Source: an uncultured Rhodospirillales bacterium (GTDB lineage Bacteria > Pseudomonadota > Alphaproteobacteria > Azospirillales > Azospirillaceae). From it: a stretch of 36,880 bases of DNA. The notes beneath the pieces are model-generated. The model saw only the letters and a program-made list of their open reading frames with translations, was not told where the DNA came from and searched no databases. Numbering within the stretch: position 1 is the first letter of the stretch; every line of letters starts with the position of its first letter. The stretch is taken from assembly GCA_903927615.1 (NCBI GenBank), contig CAIYNU010000066.1, positions 1-36,880 of the forward strand, read 5' to 3'. The position numbers and the translations under genes are program-made. Shown piece by piece: positions 26,901-33,813 of the stretch.

Positions 26901-27779
26901 GGGCAAGCGGGAGTGACGGGCGAGCCGTTCGCTTTCTTCCTGGGAATATTTGCGAAGTGCCTGGATGTCCTCATCGAACCTTGGAGATCGAGTGTCGACG
27001 TGGCCTGCGCTTCGCAGTGCCCGAACCAGGCCCGGTCGATCTGCTTCGGCACCGCTTCGGATTAACTGACGCACCGTCTTCAAGAGCGTCAAAACTGGCC
27101 CACGACCGGCGTCTTCCTGCCCGAACAGCCGGGCACCGACGAGCCTTGATGCTTCGCGCCAGTCGGAACTCGTTTCGTCCTGGCCAAAACGCCGGATGCG
27201 AAAGAGGCGGGCCAGATCAACCAAGTCTTGAGCAACTGCCTCGGCGCCGGCTTTTGCGCGCCAAGCGACGCGCGCGTGCTCGGCAAAGATCTTGAGTGCG
27301 GTACGCTGCTTTTCCGAAACGCGGCCGAAGACTCCCGGCCAATCACCACCCAAGTCAAATGCCCGACAGCCTTTTTCAAGATGGTCCAATGTCTGCGGAG
27401 CGTCCTCTGCAACGGCCAGCACCGCGGCGACCTTCGTCGGATCCGGCGGTGTTCCGCTCGTGCGCGCATCGACCAGGAACCCGACGAGTTGTGCGATCGT
27501 CTTCGCGAGATCGGAGTCCGTCGCCGGTGCGAGGCTCAGTCGGGTCTTGCATTGGACGTTGACAACACCTCCGCCGGTGAGGGACAGCATGATGTCGTCG
27601 AGACCGTCGCCGGTCTCGAACCGAAGCGCAATGGGGCTTGCGTCGGCAACCAAACCGAAGCGTTCGCCCACGGGCTTATCGGTGATCAGGTGGGCGGCAA
27701 ACCAAGTCCCGACAGCAGCCTGGAACGACATGCCGGCTTCTGTGGCTCGACCACCGGCTCTGAGGGGGGGCATCGTCAT
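23955..27779 (-). CDS. Nuclease-NTPase fusion, Avs/STAND-like defence protein with a chimeric tail
   Basis: The 1274-residue protein begins with a domain carrying DGLDDIML (59-65) and NVQCKTR (74-80), the D...QxK core of a PD-(D/E)xK nuclease, as in Cap4/DUF4297-type effectors. A P-loop NTPase follows: Walker A GEPGAGKT (321-328) and Walker B ILIIDALD (386-393). Beyond about 480 the protein is a long series of helices, probably a sensor. This plan, nuclease plus STAND-like NTPase plus helical repeats, is typical of antiphage Avs-type proteins. Residues after about 1190 are translated from the CRISPR remnant (HPAHAGIDP, SRGDRPH) and IS-like DNA, so the native C-terminus is lost or replaced. 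Base composition is less GC-rich than neighbours. Start at 27779 has no clear ribosome site; Met17 (MSFQAAVG) is an alternative. The antiphage role is inferred. Confidence 0.75.
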   Translation of the reverse strand: MTMPPLRAGGRATEAGMSFQAAVGTWFAAHLITDKPVGERFGLVADASPIALRFETGDGLDDIMLSLTGGGVVNVQCKTRLSLAPATDSDLAKTIAQLVGFLVDARTSGTPPDPTKVAAVLAVAEDAPQTLDHLEKGCRAFDLGGDWPGVFGRVSEKQRTALKIFAEHARVAWRAKAGAEAVAQDLVDLARLFRIRRFGQDETSSDWREASRLVGARLFGQEDAGRGPVLTLLKTVRQLIRSGAEADRPGLVRALRSAGHVDTRSPRFDEDIQALRKYSQEESERLARHSRLPIDGGTPLIRACQASLNAAINGGSLLIIGEPGAGKTGVLVSLASQLITGSAPFVFFSVERFVGITKQSDFRDELRLRNDLLEVLAAWPGIEPGILIIDALDASRAGPSEVVIACLIEEVVRRLGDRWSVVASIRTFDLLNGRRFHDIMRGAPPVKAFAEPNLAQVRHFLIPRLSDSELSNLANASPSLARLERMCQTAPPALKDLLCNIFNLSLAAELIESGVSTNNICAITTQSKLIDLYEDNRLSTQPLRRAAQATIAAMVERRRLTVPQTRIQHDGLDDVLRSGVLVKAQDSVSFAHHILFDHIAGRFYLEYDDRRSLCQQISSDTTLGLLLGPALRFALERLWQDDTAEKLESWRLAFDIVSATTINPILLSSALRTVVDSVDAVPDVRGLIKLVDSTTDREAVGTLLSRLARFVSISMTERDSVSVPVATAWATVAERAASRGVPGFADGARCLLLALFDRGAFEDLGFAAAFGSAARALLALAWSLDPEFPSITVTAIRFVAKSFGSNPTASRALLQRILEEPRFTAHAHEEAPWLADGIRSIIPHDPAFAADVYATLFRRAAPQEGTSWLGGHGSQILALTSNRRQDYEHARWHLGRALSFFLESHPKYGVLAVIGASLGHATQESARPLEIRKVQAATRSISVIEDFRSLQDWRQRVWPSGGPDNDALETFTQFLRTTDQTTFRLAIETACETETGTSVWARLLGIAAERTEIAGDLLWPLVIQPGFLSMRGLRRDAVEYLAAVYPSRSFTERTDFETMAIVPDNFTDESSQNGVLTRFLSRVAESSLATREMCALRQKLRDDHRLRGNSPLVSIDIRSGPAEDITERFLAAKGVDLELEPDRSIRTASRALEEMLKPGQTPDTTEALCTLWRLTRILVEAIDSATQPQAHPAHAGIDPTGEPSSRTRGGFPRSRGDRPHTSPIQHCQATPGTDPLATLKTGPPRQKKCVRRFLDVTICFERHPNEAFLVTMGK
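24052..24101. mobile_element. Possible IS21-type insertion sequence end
   Basis: Two direct repeats 24 bases apart, GGACCAGTTTTCAATGTCGC (from 24052) and GGATCAGTTCCTGGTGTCGC (from 24076), are followed by TTGACA at 24096-24101. Multiple terminal repeats ending in -TGACA are a feature of IS21-family ends. No istA or istB gene is visible next to it, so only an end fragment would remain. It abuts the CRISPR remnant. The assignment is from memory of the family and is tentative. Confidence 0.35.
24123..24203 (-). CRISPR. Remnant of a type I-E-like CRISPR array (two repeats, one spacer)
   Basis: A 23-base sequence is repeated exactly at 24120-24142 and 24181-24203, with starts 61 bases apart, equal to a 29-base repeat plus 32-base spacer, the type I-E period. 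The core CCCCGCGTGAGCGGGG forms a stem, and the minus strand reads GGTTCCCCCGCTCACGCGGG followed by GATCGACCC, as in type I-E repeats. The complete copy is 24123-24151, the intact spacer about 24152-24183. The second copy is cut after 24203 and joined to the NTPase gene. No cas gene is in the window. The remnant is read through by the NTPase frame on the minus strand. Confidence 0.75.
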
Positions 27780-27851
27780 GGCAGATGGCTTTCGGGAGCG
27801 GGATACGTAATCGCTCGGTCCGGTGGCGTGGTGTAAAGAGCGGCGGTGGGT

Positions 27852-27901
27852 AACCGGCCCGCCGCAGCGACCGCCACGAGTCAGGCGGCGGCGGGCCGGT
27901 T
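27852..27901. repeat. Perfect 14-bp inverted repeat (large hairpin)
   Basis: AACCGGCCCGCCGC (27852-27865) and GCGGCGGGCCGGTT (27888-27901) are perfectly complementary, with a 22-base loop that itself contains a CGCC/GGCG pair. It lies in the gap of about 500 bases between the NTPase gene start and the next genes, beside an insertion-sequence remnant. There is no T tract, so it may be a structural or mobile-element remnant rather than a terminator. Confidence 0.6.
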
Positions 27902-28303
27902 AGCCATAGCGGTGGTCATCGGCGGCCATTGAGGTTCTCTGGTAGGGTTTGGTCGCCAGACCATCAATCGCTGATCGAGGACCCGACGATGGCCGACGCG
28001 ATGGTAATCCTTTGCGCGACGATGGAACAGACTCTGCTGCGCGGGTTGATCGGCTTTGCCGCCCGGCGGCTGATGGAGATGGAGGTTGATACCAACGGCC
28101 CTGGCGGGTGACTCGTTTGATGAGGCGGGGGTTGCGCCGGCCGACTTTTTACGATTCGCTGTCTTCCGAAGGTTGAGGGGAGGCGGCGTTGGTTGTGGCA
28201 ATTCCAGCCAGGCCAGCGACAGCAGCAAGATCAGGATAAGGGTGTAGCCGACCGCGATGCGAACGACGATCGGATAGCGCGCGAAGAACGTGTTGATGCC
28301 CAT
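27881..28303 (-). CDS. Small single-pass membrane protein with a damaged C-terminus
   Basis: An ideal ribosome site (AGGAGG) precedes the ATG at 28303. The N-terminus, MGINTFFARYPIVVRIAVGY followed by TLILILLLSLAWLELP, is one membrane segment, then a Pro-rich and Lys-rich stretch. From about residue 64 (near 28,112) the frame runs antisense through the transposase relic, so the visible 140-residue length is probably not native. The insertion likely truncated a small conserved membrane protein. It is on the same strand as the efflux operon and EAL gene, beginning 24 bases after the EAL stop. The function is unknown. Confidence 0.5.
   Translation of the reverse strand: MGINTFFARYPIVVRIAVGYTLILILLLSLAWLELPQPTPPPLNLRKTANRKKSAGATPASSNESPARAVGINLHLHQPPGGKADQPAQQSLFHRRAKDYHRVGHRRVLDQRLMVWRPNPTREPQWPPMTTAMANRPAAA
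27989..28111 (+). pseudogene. IS256-family (mutator) transposase, N-terminal remnant
   Basis: An ATG at 27989 after GAGGACC opens a 40-codon frame containing MEQTLLRGLIGFAARRLMEMEV. This resembles the N-terminal helix of IS256-type transposases (the pattern LREMIGFAAERLMELEV in alphaproteobacterial members). It then stops after NGPGG, where the full protein would continue for about 360 residues. Nothing of the DDE domain is seen. It is a short relic. The family call is from motif memory. Confidence 0.5.
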
Positions 28304-28327
28304 CGTATCCTCCTGTGGGTAGATCGG

Positions 28328-30007
28328 TTACGGTCGGACGTCGATCGCGTCGGCCATGGCCAGGGTTCGGAATTGGTTCGGCGGAACCGGCCGGCTGTAG
28401 AGATAGCCCTGCAGCACGTCCACCCCGAGGTCTCGCAGGAAGCCCGCCTGCGCCCGGTTTTCGACGCCTTCGGCCACCGTGCTCATCCCAAGGGAATGGG
28501 CCAGGGCGACGATGGTGCGCGCGATGGCGACGGCGTCGGGGTCATGGGGGGTGTCGGTGACGAACGACCGGTCGATCTTGAGCGTGTCGATCGGGAACCG
28601 ACGCAGATAGCTGAGCGACGAGTAGCCGGTCCCGAAATCGTCGAGCGACAGTGACACGCCCAGGTCTTTCAGGGCGCGGAGCCGCGTGACGGCCTCGTCA
28701 GGGTCTTCGGCGACCGCCGATTCCGTCAGCTCGACGATCACCCGCGCCGGTTCGCACCCCGAAGCCGCGATGGCGGCGCGGACGTCGGCGATCAGGTGAG
28801 GCTGCCGCAGATCGACCGCCGAGAGGTTGACCGCGACCCTCAAATCCAGGCCGCTGCGCTGCCAGTCGGCCGCTTCGGCGAGCGACCGGTGCATCACCCA
28901 GGCGGTCAGATCGGGGATGATGCCGGTGCGCTCGGCCAGGGGAATGAACTCGGAGGGAGGCACCGGTCCGAGCAGGTCGTCGGTCCAGCGAACCAGGGCT
29001 TCGGCGCCCAGGATGCGGCCGTCCGTCGCCCGGACCTTGGCCTGCATCATCAGCGACAGGCCGCCCGCCGCCACCGCGGCGCGCAGGCGCTCCTCGACCT
29101 GGGCTTCGTGTTCGAGGCGCCGGCCGAGTTCGGACGTGAAAACGCTGACGCCGCCGCGCCGGTTATGCGCCAGGCCGTCGTTCGCGGCTCCATAGGCGGC
29201 GACCATCAGGGCTTCGCCCGAGGAAAAACTTTCGTCCGCCCGCGCCACCCCCACGGACGCGACAAGCCGAAGGTCTTCGGCTCCCCAGGGGATCGGGCTG
29301 GTCACGTCCGTCCACAGGCGCGCCGCCACGGTCTCGGCGGCCGGATCGGTGGTCAGGACGGCGAAGAATGCCCCGTCGACGCGGGCGACAGGGCCGTCGC
29401 CGGTCATCATCGTGCCCATCCGGCGGGACACCGTTCTCAGCACGTGCCTGGCGGCGGCCCGGCCGTGGCGTTCGCCGATGTGGTACAGTCCAGCCAGGAT
29501 CACGGCCACGACGCTGACCGTCGTGCCGGCGGTCAAGGCCCGATCCGCCGCCTCGACCAGTGGATCGGCGTTGGCGAGGCCCGTCAACGGATCATGGGTG
29601 GCGAGATGGCGCAGCTTTTCCTCGGCGGCGAGCCGCTCGCTCATGTCCCGGATGAAGCCCGTGACGTAGCGGCGGCCATCCTCCTCGAACATCGCCAATC
29701 CCACTTCCACCGGCAGGCGCGACCCGTCCTTGCGTTCCGCCTCAAGCGGCCGTCCGACTCCGAGGACGCGGCCGCCACCCATCTCTGGTCTGAACGCGGC
29801 AAGGAAGCCGTCAAGCTGTTCCGTGGCGGACAGCGGCGCGATCACCCCCATGTCGCGCCCCACCAGTTCGTCGCGCCGCCACCCGAACAGCCGCTCGCAA
29901 GAGCCGTTGGCCCACACAATGCGGTGATCTTCGTCGACGATGAGCACGGCGTCGACCAGCGTTTCCAGGATTGATACGGAAGCCACGCCGGCGAGAATGT
30001 CCGTCAT
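28328..30007 (-). CDS. PAS-GGDEF-EAL protein, probable c-di-GMP phosphodiesterase
   Basis: The protein has 559 residues from the ATG at 30007 (GGAGG upstream; a GTG at 30019 is less likely). A PAS domain (about 10-125) has VDAVLIVDEDHRIVWANGSCERLFGW. The GGDEF domain is degenerate: the active motif is VDGAF, so no cyclase activity is expected. The EAL domain keeps EALVRW, the Asn in VAVNLSAVDLRQ, VELTES, SLDDFGTGYSSLSYLRRFPI, the catalytic Lys in TLKIDRSFV, and VAEGVEN, so c-di-GMP hydrolysis is likely. It has no membrane segment. It sits directly after the efflux permease genes, with an 18-base gap, in the same direction, an unusual partner for an exporter operon. Confidence 0.9.
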   Translation of the reverse strand: MTDILAGVASVSILETLVDAVLIVDEDHRIVWANGSCERLFGWRRDELVGRDMGVIAPLSATEQLDGFLAAFRPEMGGGRVLGVGRPLEAERKDGSRLPVEVGLAMFEEDGRRYVTGFIRDMSERLAAEEKLRHLATHDPLTGLANADPLVEAADRALTAGTTVSVVAVILAGLYHIGERHGRAAARHVLRTVSRRMGTMMTGDGPVARVDGAFFAVLTTDPAAETVAARLWTDVTSPIPWGAEDLRLVASVGVARADESFSSGEALMVAAYGAANDGLAHNRRGGVSVFTSELGRRLEHEAQVEERLRAAVAAGGLSLMMQAKVRATDGRILGAEALVRWTDDLLGPVPPSEFIPLAERTGIIPDLTAWVMHRSLAEAADWQRSGLDLRVAVNLSAVDLRQPHLIADVRAAIAASGCEPARVIVELTESAVAEDPDEAVTRLRALKDLGVSLSLDDFGTGYSSLSYLRRFPIDTLKIDRSFVTDTPHDPDAVAIARTIVALAHSLGMSTVAEGVENRAQAGFLRDLGVDVLQGYLYSRPVPPNQFRTLAMADAIDVRP

Positions 30008-30025
30008 ATCTGCCTCCACGGTCCG

Positions 30026-31198
30026 TCAAGCAGCGGTGGGTTCCGACGCGCGCCGTCGATCATGCACCCGTCTGCCGCGCACCATGTGACAGGCGAACGC
30101 GGTGAGCGCGTAGAACCCGGCCTGCATGGCGAGGGTGCGCAGCTCCGACGAGACGTCGGCCAGGGACGCACCCATCTGGCCGATCCGGACCACGCCGTTC
30201 ATGGCCGGGATGGCCGGGATGCACTGGCTGGCGAACGACAGCACTGCGGGAAGGCTCTGCTCGGGCCAGGAAACGCCTGACAGGAAGAATGTGGGCAATC
30301 CCAGAACGATCAGCATCAGGATCACGCTTTCGCCGCTGGGCATCAGCGACGAAAGCGTCAGGCCAAGAAAGCTGACGGCGACCAGAAACAAAACCATCAC
30401 CGCCATCAGATCGCCGACCGCACCCAGTCGGGGCAGTTGAAAAAGAGTGGGCATGATCACCAAGTAAAGCACGGCGAACGGCAGGTAGAGCGTGACGTAG
30501 GCCAGCGCCCGGGCCGTCACCCCGACGACGGGATTGGCTCGCTGCCTCGCGCCCTGCCGGATTGATGGCGCGGGACCGAGAATGCCGATGCCCATCAGCA
30601 GCGTCTGCTGCAAAATGAGGACGAAGGCCGTTGGAACGACGTTGGTGGCGTATCCGCCCTGCGGATTGAACAGGGGAACGAGGGTAAACGGCATGGGATC
30701 GACGGCAGCCTCGGCGGTCGCCGTTTCGATCCCCTGGGCATTCAGGCGGTGGACCGCGATCTCGGCGCCGATCGAGCGCGCCGCCGCGCCGACTGCGCCG
30801 ACCGCCGCCCGATACAGCAGGAAGTAGCCGGCGTCGCCATAGGTCGCGATCGGCGACGGACGCCCGGCCAGGATCTCCCGTTCGAAGTCGTTCGGAATGA
30901 CGACGATCGCCGAAACCCGTCCGGCCAGCAAGGCGTGGCGGGCACCCGGCAGGTCCGGGGCGACGGCGACCACCGCCGCGCCGTCGCTGGCGTCGATGCG
31001 CCGGATCAGCTCCCGGCTGGTCGCGCTGTGGTCCTGGTCGACCACCACCACCGGAACCTCGCGCACCACCTCCTTGAGGTAAGGCTGGGGGTAGAAGACC
31101 GCGTAGATCAGGACAGCCACGATCATGGTCGTGCGCGCGCCCTCATTGCCCAGAATCCGTTTGAACTCATTGCGGAATTCGTCGAGAAACGCACTCAT
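30026..31198 (-). CDS. ABC-2 type permease, YhhJ/YbhR-like
   Basis: The 390-residue inner-membrane protein has one N-terminal membrane segment (TTMIVAVLIYAVFYPQPYL), a large periplasmic domain (VPVVVVDQDHSATSRELIRRIDAS, VSAIVVIPNDFEREIL) and about five C-terminal segments, including the SGVSWPEQSLPAVLSFASQCIPAIPAMNGV block of the ABC2_membrane_3 family. The ATG at 31198 overlaps the stop of the preceding permease gene (31195) by four bases. It has no ATP-binding motif. It probably pairs with the other permease as a heterodimer in a drug or lipid exporter. Confidence 0.88.
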   Translation of the reverse strand: MSAFLDEFRNEFKRILGNEGARTTMIVAVLIYAVFYPQPYLKEVVREVPVVVVDQDHSATSRELIRRIDASDGAAVVAVAPDLPGARHALLAGRVSAIVVIPNDFEREILAGRPSPIATYGDAGYFLLYRAAVGAVGAAARSIGAEIAVHRLNAQGIETATAEAAVDPMPFTLVPLFNPQGGYATNVVPTAFVLILQQTLLMGIGILGPAPSIRQGARQRANPVVGVTARALAYVTLYLPFAVLYLVIMPTLFQLPRLGAVGDLMAVMVLFLVAVSFLGLTLSSLMPSGESVILMLIVLGLPTFFLSGVSWPEQSLPAVLSFASQCIPAIPAMNGVVRIGQMGASLADVSSELRTLAMQAGFYALTAFACHMVRGRRVHDRRRASEPTAA

Positions 31199-32403
31199 GC
31201 CACCACCTCCCCACCCTGCATGGCCGCAGACAGGCGCGCACGGCGCATCTTGAGCAGCCGGATAACCGTGAGTGCCGTGATCACCGCCAGGATCGCCGCC
31301 AGCGTGGCCAGACTGCCGATCGAATAGGCTGGCGCCGCGCCCTTGATGGTCTGTTCGATGCGGACCTGCATGTACCAGGAGGCCGGCAGGAGGCTTCCCC
31401 ACAGCTGGGGAAACGTCCCCATCGCCATGGTGGGAAAGCTCACGCCGATGTAGCCGAAGGACGGTGCCGTCAGGATGCCGGCGAAACCCAATGCCTGGAC
31501 CATGTCGCGTGCGATCAGGGCGAACAGCGCCCCCAGCATCTGGTAGGCGAGGATGAACAGGATGTCGGCCAGCACCAGCATCCGCCAGTCGCCGCCGAAC
31601 GGCGTCCCAAGGACGCCGAACAGGACCGTGTCGGCCACGCCCAGCGTGACCAGGAAGGCCACGGTATAGGGCAGCAGCTTACCCGCGATCGCTGGCGCGA
31701 GGCCGCCGCCGAGGCGGCTCAGGACCGCGAGACCGGCCGCGCTGCGCCGCTCCAGGCTGACCGAATAGGCCGTCGTCACGCAGATGAAGATTTGCAGCAC
31801 GGTCGGAATCAAGGCGGCCAGCAGGAAATGGATGTAGTTCATGGTCGGATTGAACAGCGGGCTCGCCTGCACCGGGATCGGCGTAATCTCGGCGACGGCG
31901 GCGTGCGGGGACTCGCCCTGCTTGACCCGGGCGGCCAGGGCAATGCCGGCCTCGGCGGTGCCGAGCGCGTCGCCGAGCGCCCGCGAGACGATGCTGCCGA
32001 TGGTCAGGAATTCGTTGTTGTAGAAGACCGTCACGGCCGGCCGTCGTCCGTGGCCGACGTCGCGTTCGAGGTGAGACGGGATCATGACCACGGCGTAGAC
32101 ACGGCCTTCCAGGATCAGGCGGCGGCCAGCCGCCAGATCCTGGACCCGTTCGGCCACTGCCACGTCCGGGGAAGCGTCGATGATCTGGATGATCTGCCGC
32201 GACAGGGGCGACCGGTCCTGGTCGAGCACCGCCACCGGCAGATCGGTCGGCAACCCCGTGTTGAAGATCGCAGCCAGCACGCCGAACACGAGCAACGGAA
32301 AGACCAGGGTCATGATCGGCATGGCCGGGCGCCGCCGCATCCAGCGCAGTTCGCGCCGGAGCACCAGCAGGAGGCCGGGCCGGATGCTCCCCCGGGGGCT
32401 CAT
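31195..32403 (-). CDS. ABC-2 type permease, YhhJ/YbhS-like
   Basis: The 402-residue protein begins MSPRGSIRPGLLLVLRRELRWMRRRPAMPIMTLVFPLLVF, then has a periplasmic domain (LPVAVLDQDRSPLSRQIIQI, VYAVVMIPSHLERDV) and five or six membrane segments, ending LSAAMQGGEVVA. Its start ATG overlaps the stop of the hlyD-like gene (ATGA at 32400-32403). It is a paralog of the next permease. Operons of this kind in E. coli (ybhGFSR, yhiI-rbbA-yhhJ) include an ATPase; here there is none. Confidence 0.88.
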   Translation of the reverse strand: MSPRGSIRPGLLLVLRRELRWMRRRPAMPIMTLVFPLLVFGVLAAIFNTGLPTDLPVAVLDQDRSPLSRQIIQIIDASPDVAVAERVQDLAAGRRLILEGRVYAVVMIPSHLERDVGHGRRPAVTVFYNNEFLTIGSIVSRALGDALGTAEAGIALAARVKQGESPHAAVAEITPIPVQASPLFNPTMNYIHFLLAALIPTVLQIFICVTTAYSVSLERRSAAGLAVLSRLGGGLAPAIAGKLLPYTVAFLVTLGVADTVLFGVLGTPFGGDWRMLVLADILFILAYQMLGALFALIARDMVQALGFAGILTAPSFGYIGVSFPTMAMGTFPQLWGSLLPASWYMQVRIEQTIKGAAPAYSIGSLATLAAILAVITALTVIRLLKMRRARLSAAMQGGEVVA

Positions 32404-33398
32404 CGCCGAACTCCCGAGGCCGGGGCGCCGGCCCACTGGACAATCCCGCTCATGCCGGGGCGCAGTCCATCAACCCGCTCCATCGGCTTGGCCCGCACCT
32501 CGAAGGTCCTGAGGTCGAAATCGCCGGTCGCCTTGGTCGCCCGCCAGTTCGCGTACTCGCCGCGCGCATTGATCATGGTCACCCGGGCCGGAACGGTTTT
32601 GCCGGCGAGCGCGGGCACCCGCACGTCGAGGGTGTCGCCGACCTGCAATCCGGCCAGCAGGTCCTCGCGCAGGTTGAAGGTGAACCAGGCGTCATCGAGC
32701 TGGACGACCGAGATCAGGTTCGCTCCGGGCGTGAAGAGTTCGCCCAACTCCGCGGGCCGGCTGGTGACTTCCCCATCGATCGGCGCCCGGATGACCAATT
32801 CGGCCAGATCGGTGCGAATCTGGTCGACGGCCGCCTGGGCCTGTTTCAGCCTGGCGCCCGCCAGTCCTTTTTCCTCGTCGCTGTTGCCCCGGGTGACCAG
32901 GGCCAGATTGGCCCGGGCGCTCTCCTTGGCCTTCTGGGCGGCTTCGAGGGCGTTGGTCGCCTCGTCCACCCGCTGCTGGGTGGTGTTGCCGGCGCGCATG
33001 AGTTGCGCCTGCCGTTCATAGATGCGCTGGGCCAGCACGACATCGGCCTCGGCCTTGCCGAGCGCCGCTTTCTGGGCGTCGATGGTTTCCACCCGCGTGC
33101 CGTAGACCCGCTCGCGGTCGGCGACGGCGACCGCGAGGGCCGCCTCCGCGACCGCGAGGGCGGCTTGCAGTTGCGGACTCTCAAGCTCGATGATGACATC
33201 GCCGGTTTTGACCCGGCCGCCGATATCGACCCGCAGCGTCCTGACCCGACCGGAGACCCGTGGCGCAAGGTCGACCCGCGTCGCCTCGACCTCGCCCTGG
33301 ACGACAAGCGGAGCCTTGCCATCCACGAACCACAGGCCGACCACGCCACCGACGACGCCGACCACGATAAGCATCAACCGAAAAGCACGGCGGATCAT
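32400..33398 (-). CDS. HlyD-family membrane fusion protein (EmrA/YbhG-like)
   Basis: The 332-residue periplasmic adaptor has an N-terminal membrane anchor (LMLIVVGVVGGVVGLWFV), a lipoyl half-motif VQGEVEATRVDLAPRVSGRV and GGRVKTGDVIIELE, a long coiled coil (about 75-190, Ala/Gln/Glu-rich) and a beta-barrel second half with RAPIDGEVTSRPAELGELF. It bridges the inner-membrane permeases to an outer-membrane channel, not encoded here. GGAGGGGG precedes the ATG at 33398. It is the first gene of the operon and its promoter faces tetR; see the operator sites. Confidence 0.92.
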   Translation of the reverse strand: MIRRAFRLMLIVVGVVGGVVGLWFVDGKAPLVVQGEVEATRVDLAPRVSGRVRTLRVDIGGRVKTGDVIIELESPQLQAALAVAEAALAVAVADRERVYGTRVETIDAQKAALGKAEADVVLAQRIYERQAQLMRAGNTTQQRVDEATNALEAAQKAKESARANLALVTRGNSDEEKGLAGARLKQAQAAVDQIRTDLAELVIRAPIDGEVTSRPAELGELFTPGANLISVVQLDDAWFTFNLREDLLAGLQVGDTLDVRVPALAGKTVPARVTMINARGEYANWRATKATGDFDLRTFEVRAKPMERVDGLRPGMSGIVQWAGAPASGVRR

Positions 33399-33488
33399 GG
33401 CATACCCCCTCCAATGGTTTCACGCGGCCTCGCTCCGAGGAGCCCAGTGCACCTGGCGTGCCCCGACCGAAGGAGAACGCTTTTAGTG

Positions 33489-33539
33489 AATGCGTTATGA
33501 GAACGCGTTTATTTTTGCCAGGAAGCCAACCGGTGTCAA
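33489..33539 (-). promoter_or_regulatory. Promoter and operator of the efflux operon
   Basis: On the minus strand TTGACA (33539-33534), a 17-base spacer and AAAAAT (33516-33511) form a strong promoter for the hlyD-like gene. Directly after the -10 lies an operator of two octamers 13 bases apart: AACGCGTT (33502-33509) and AATGCGTT (33489-33496). The same arrangement is at the tetR promoter. A repressor here would cover the transcription start. Confidence 0.65.
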
Positions 33540-33682
33540 CACGGTTCCGGCGGTCCAGCCGCGCATCGGAAGGCGCCCAGCCATACGTTTTTGGCAGCCT
33601 TGTCGCGTCAGTCGTCGCAACATGCTGCTTTATATGATGAAATTATCGACCGGATCGACTGTGCGCGTTAGCGGTGCCGGTT

Positions 33683-33738
33683 CGTCAATGGCCTCGCCCC
33701 GGGGGTGACGCGAGGGTGCGCCCGCAAGGCCATTGACG
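33683..33738. repeat. 12-bp perfect inverted repeat between the divergent promoters
   Basis: CGTCAATGGCCT (33683-33694) and AGGCCATTGACG (33727-33738) can pair, with a 32-base loop, between the two operators. The right arm contains the -35 TTGACG of tetR. It may be a cruciform or an extra regulator site. The rest of this 415-base gap (33,399-33,813) holds no gene. Confidence 0.4.
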
Positions 33739-33786
33739 CCGGCCGGACCAACCCGTAGATAACAGAACGCGTATTGTTAACGCGTT
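33733..33786 (+). promoter_or_regulatory. Promoter and operator of the tetR gene
   Basis: TTGACG (33733-33738), a 17-base spacer and TAGATA (33756-33761) are followed by AACGCGTA (33766-33773) and AACGCGTT (33779-33786), again 13 bases apart. The design matches that of the divergent operon, so the TetR protein should repress both. The tetR start follows 27 bases on. Confidence 0.62.
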
Positions 33787-33813
33787 ATCGAGCGTTGTCC
33801 GGAGAGAGGGCCG

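Noticed and set aside
27929-27988. An upstream extension of the transposase relic from 27,929
   Set aside because: The segment before the ATG at 27,989 does not resemble a transposase, and the ribosome site GAGGACC favours 27,989.
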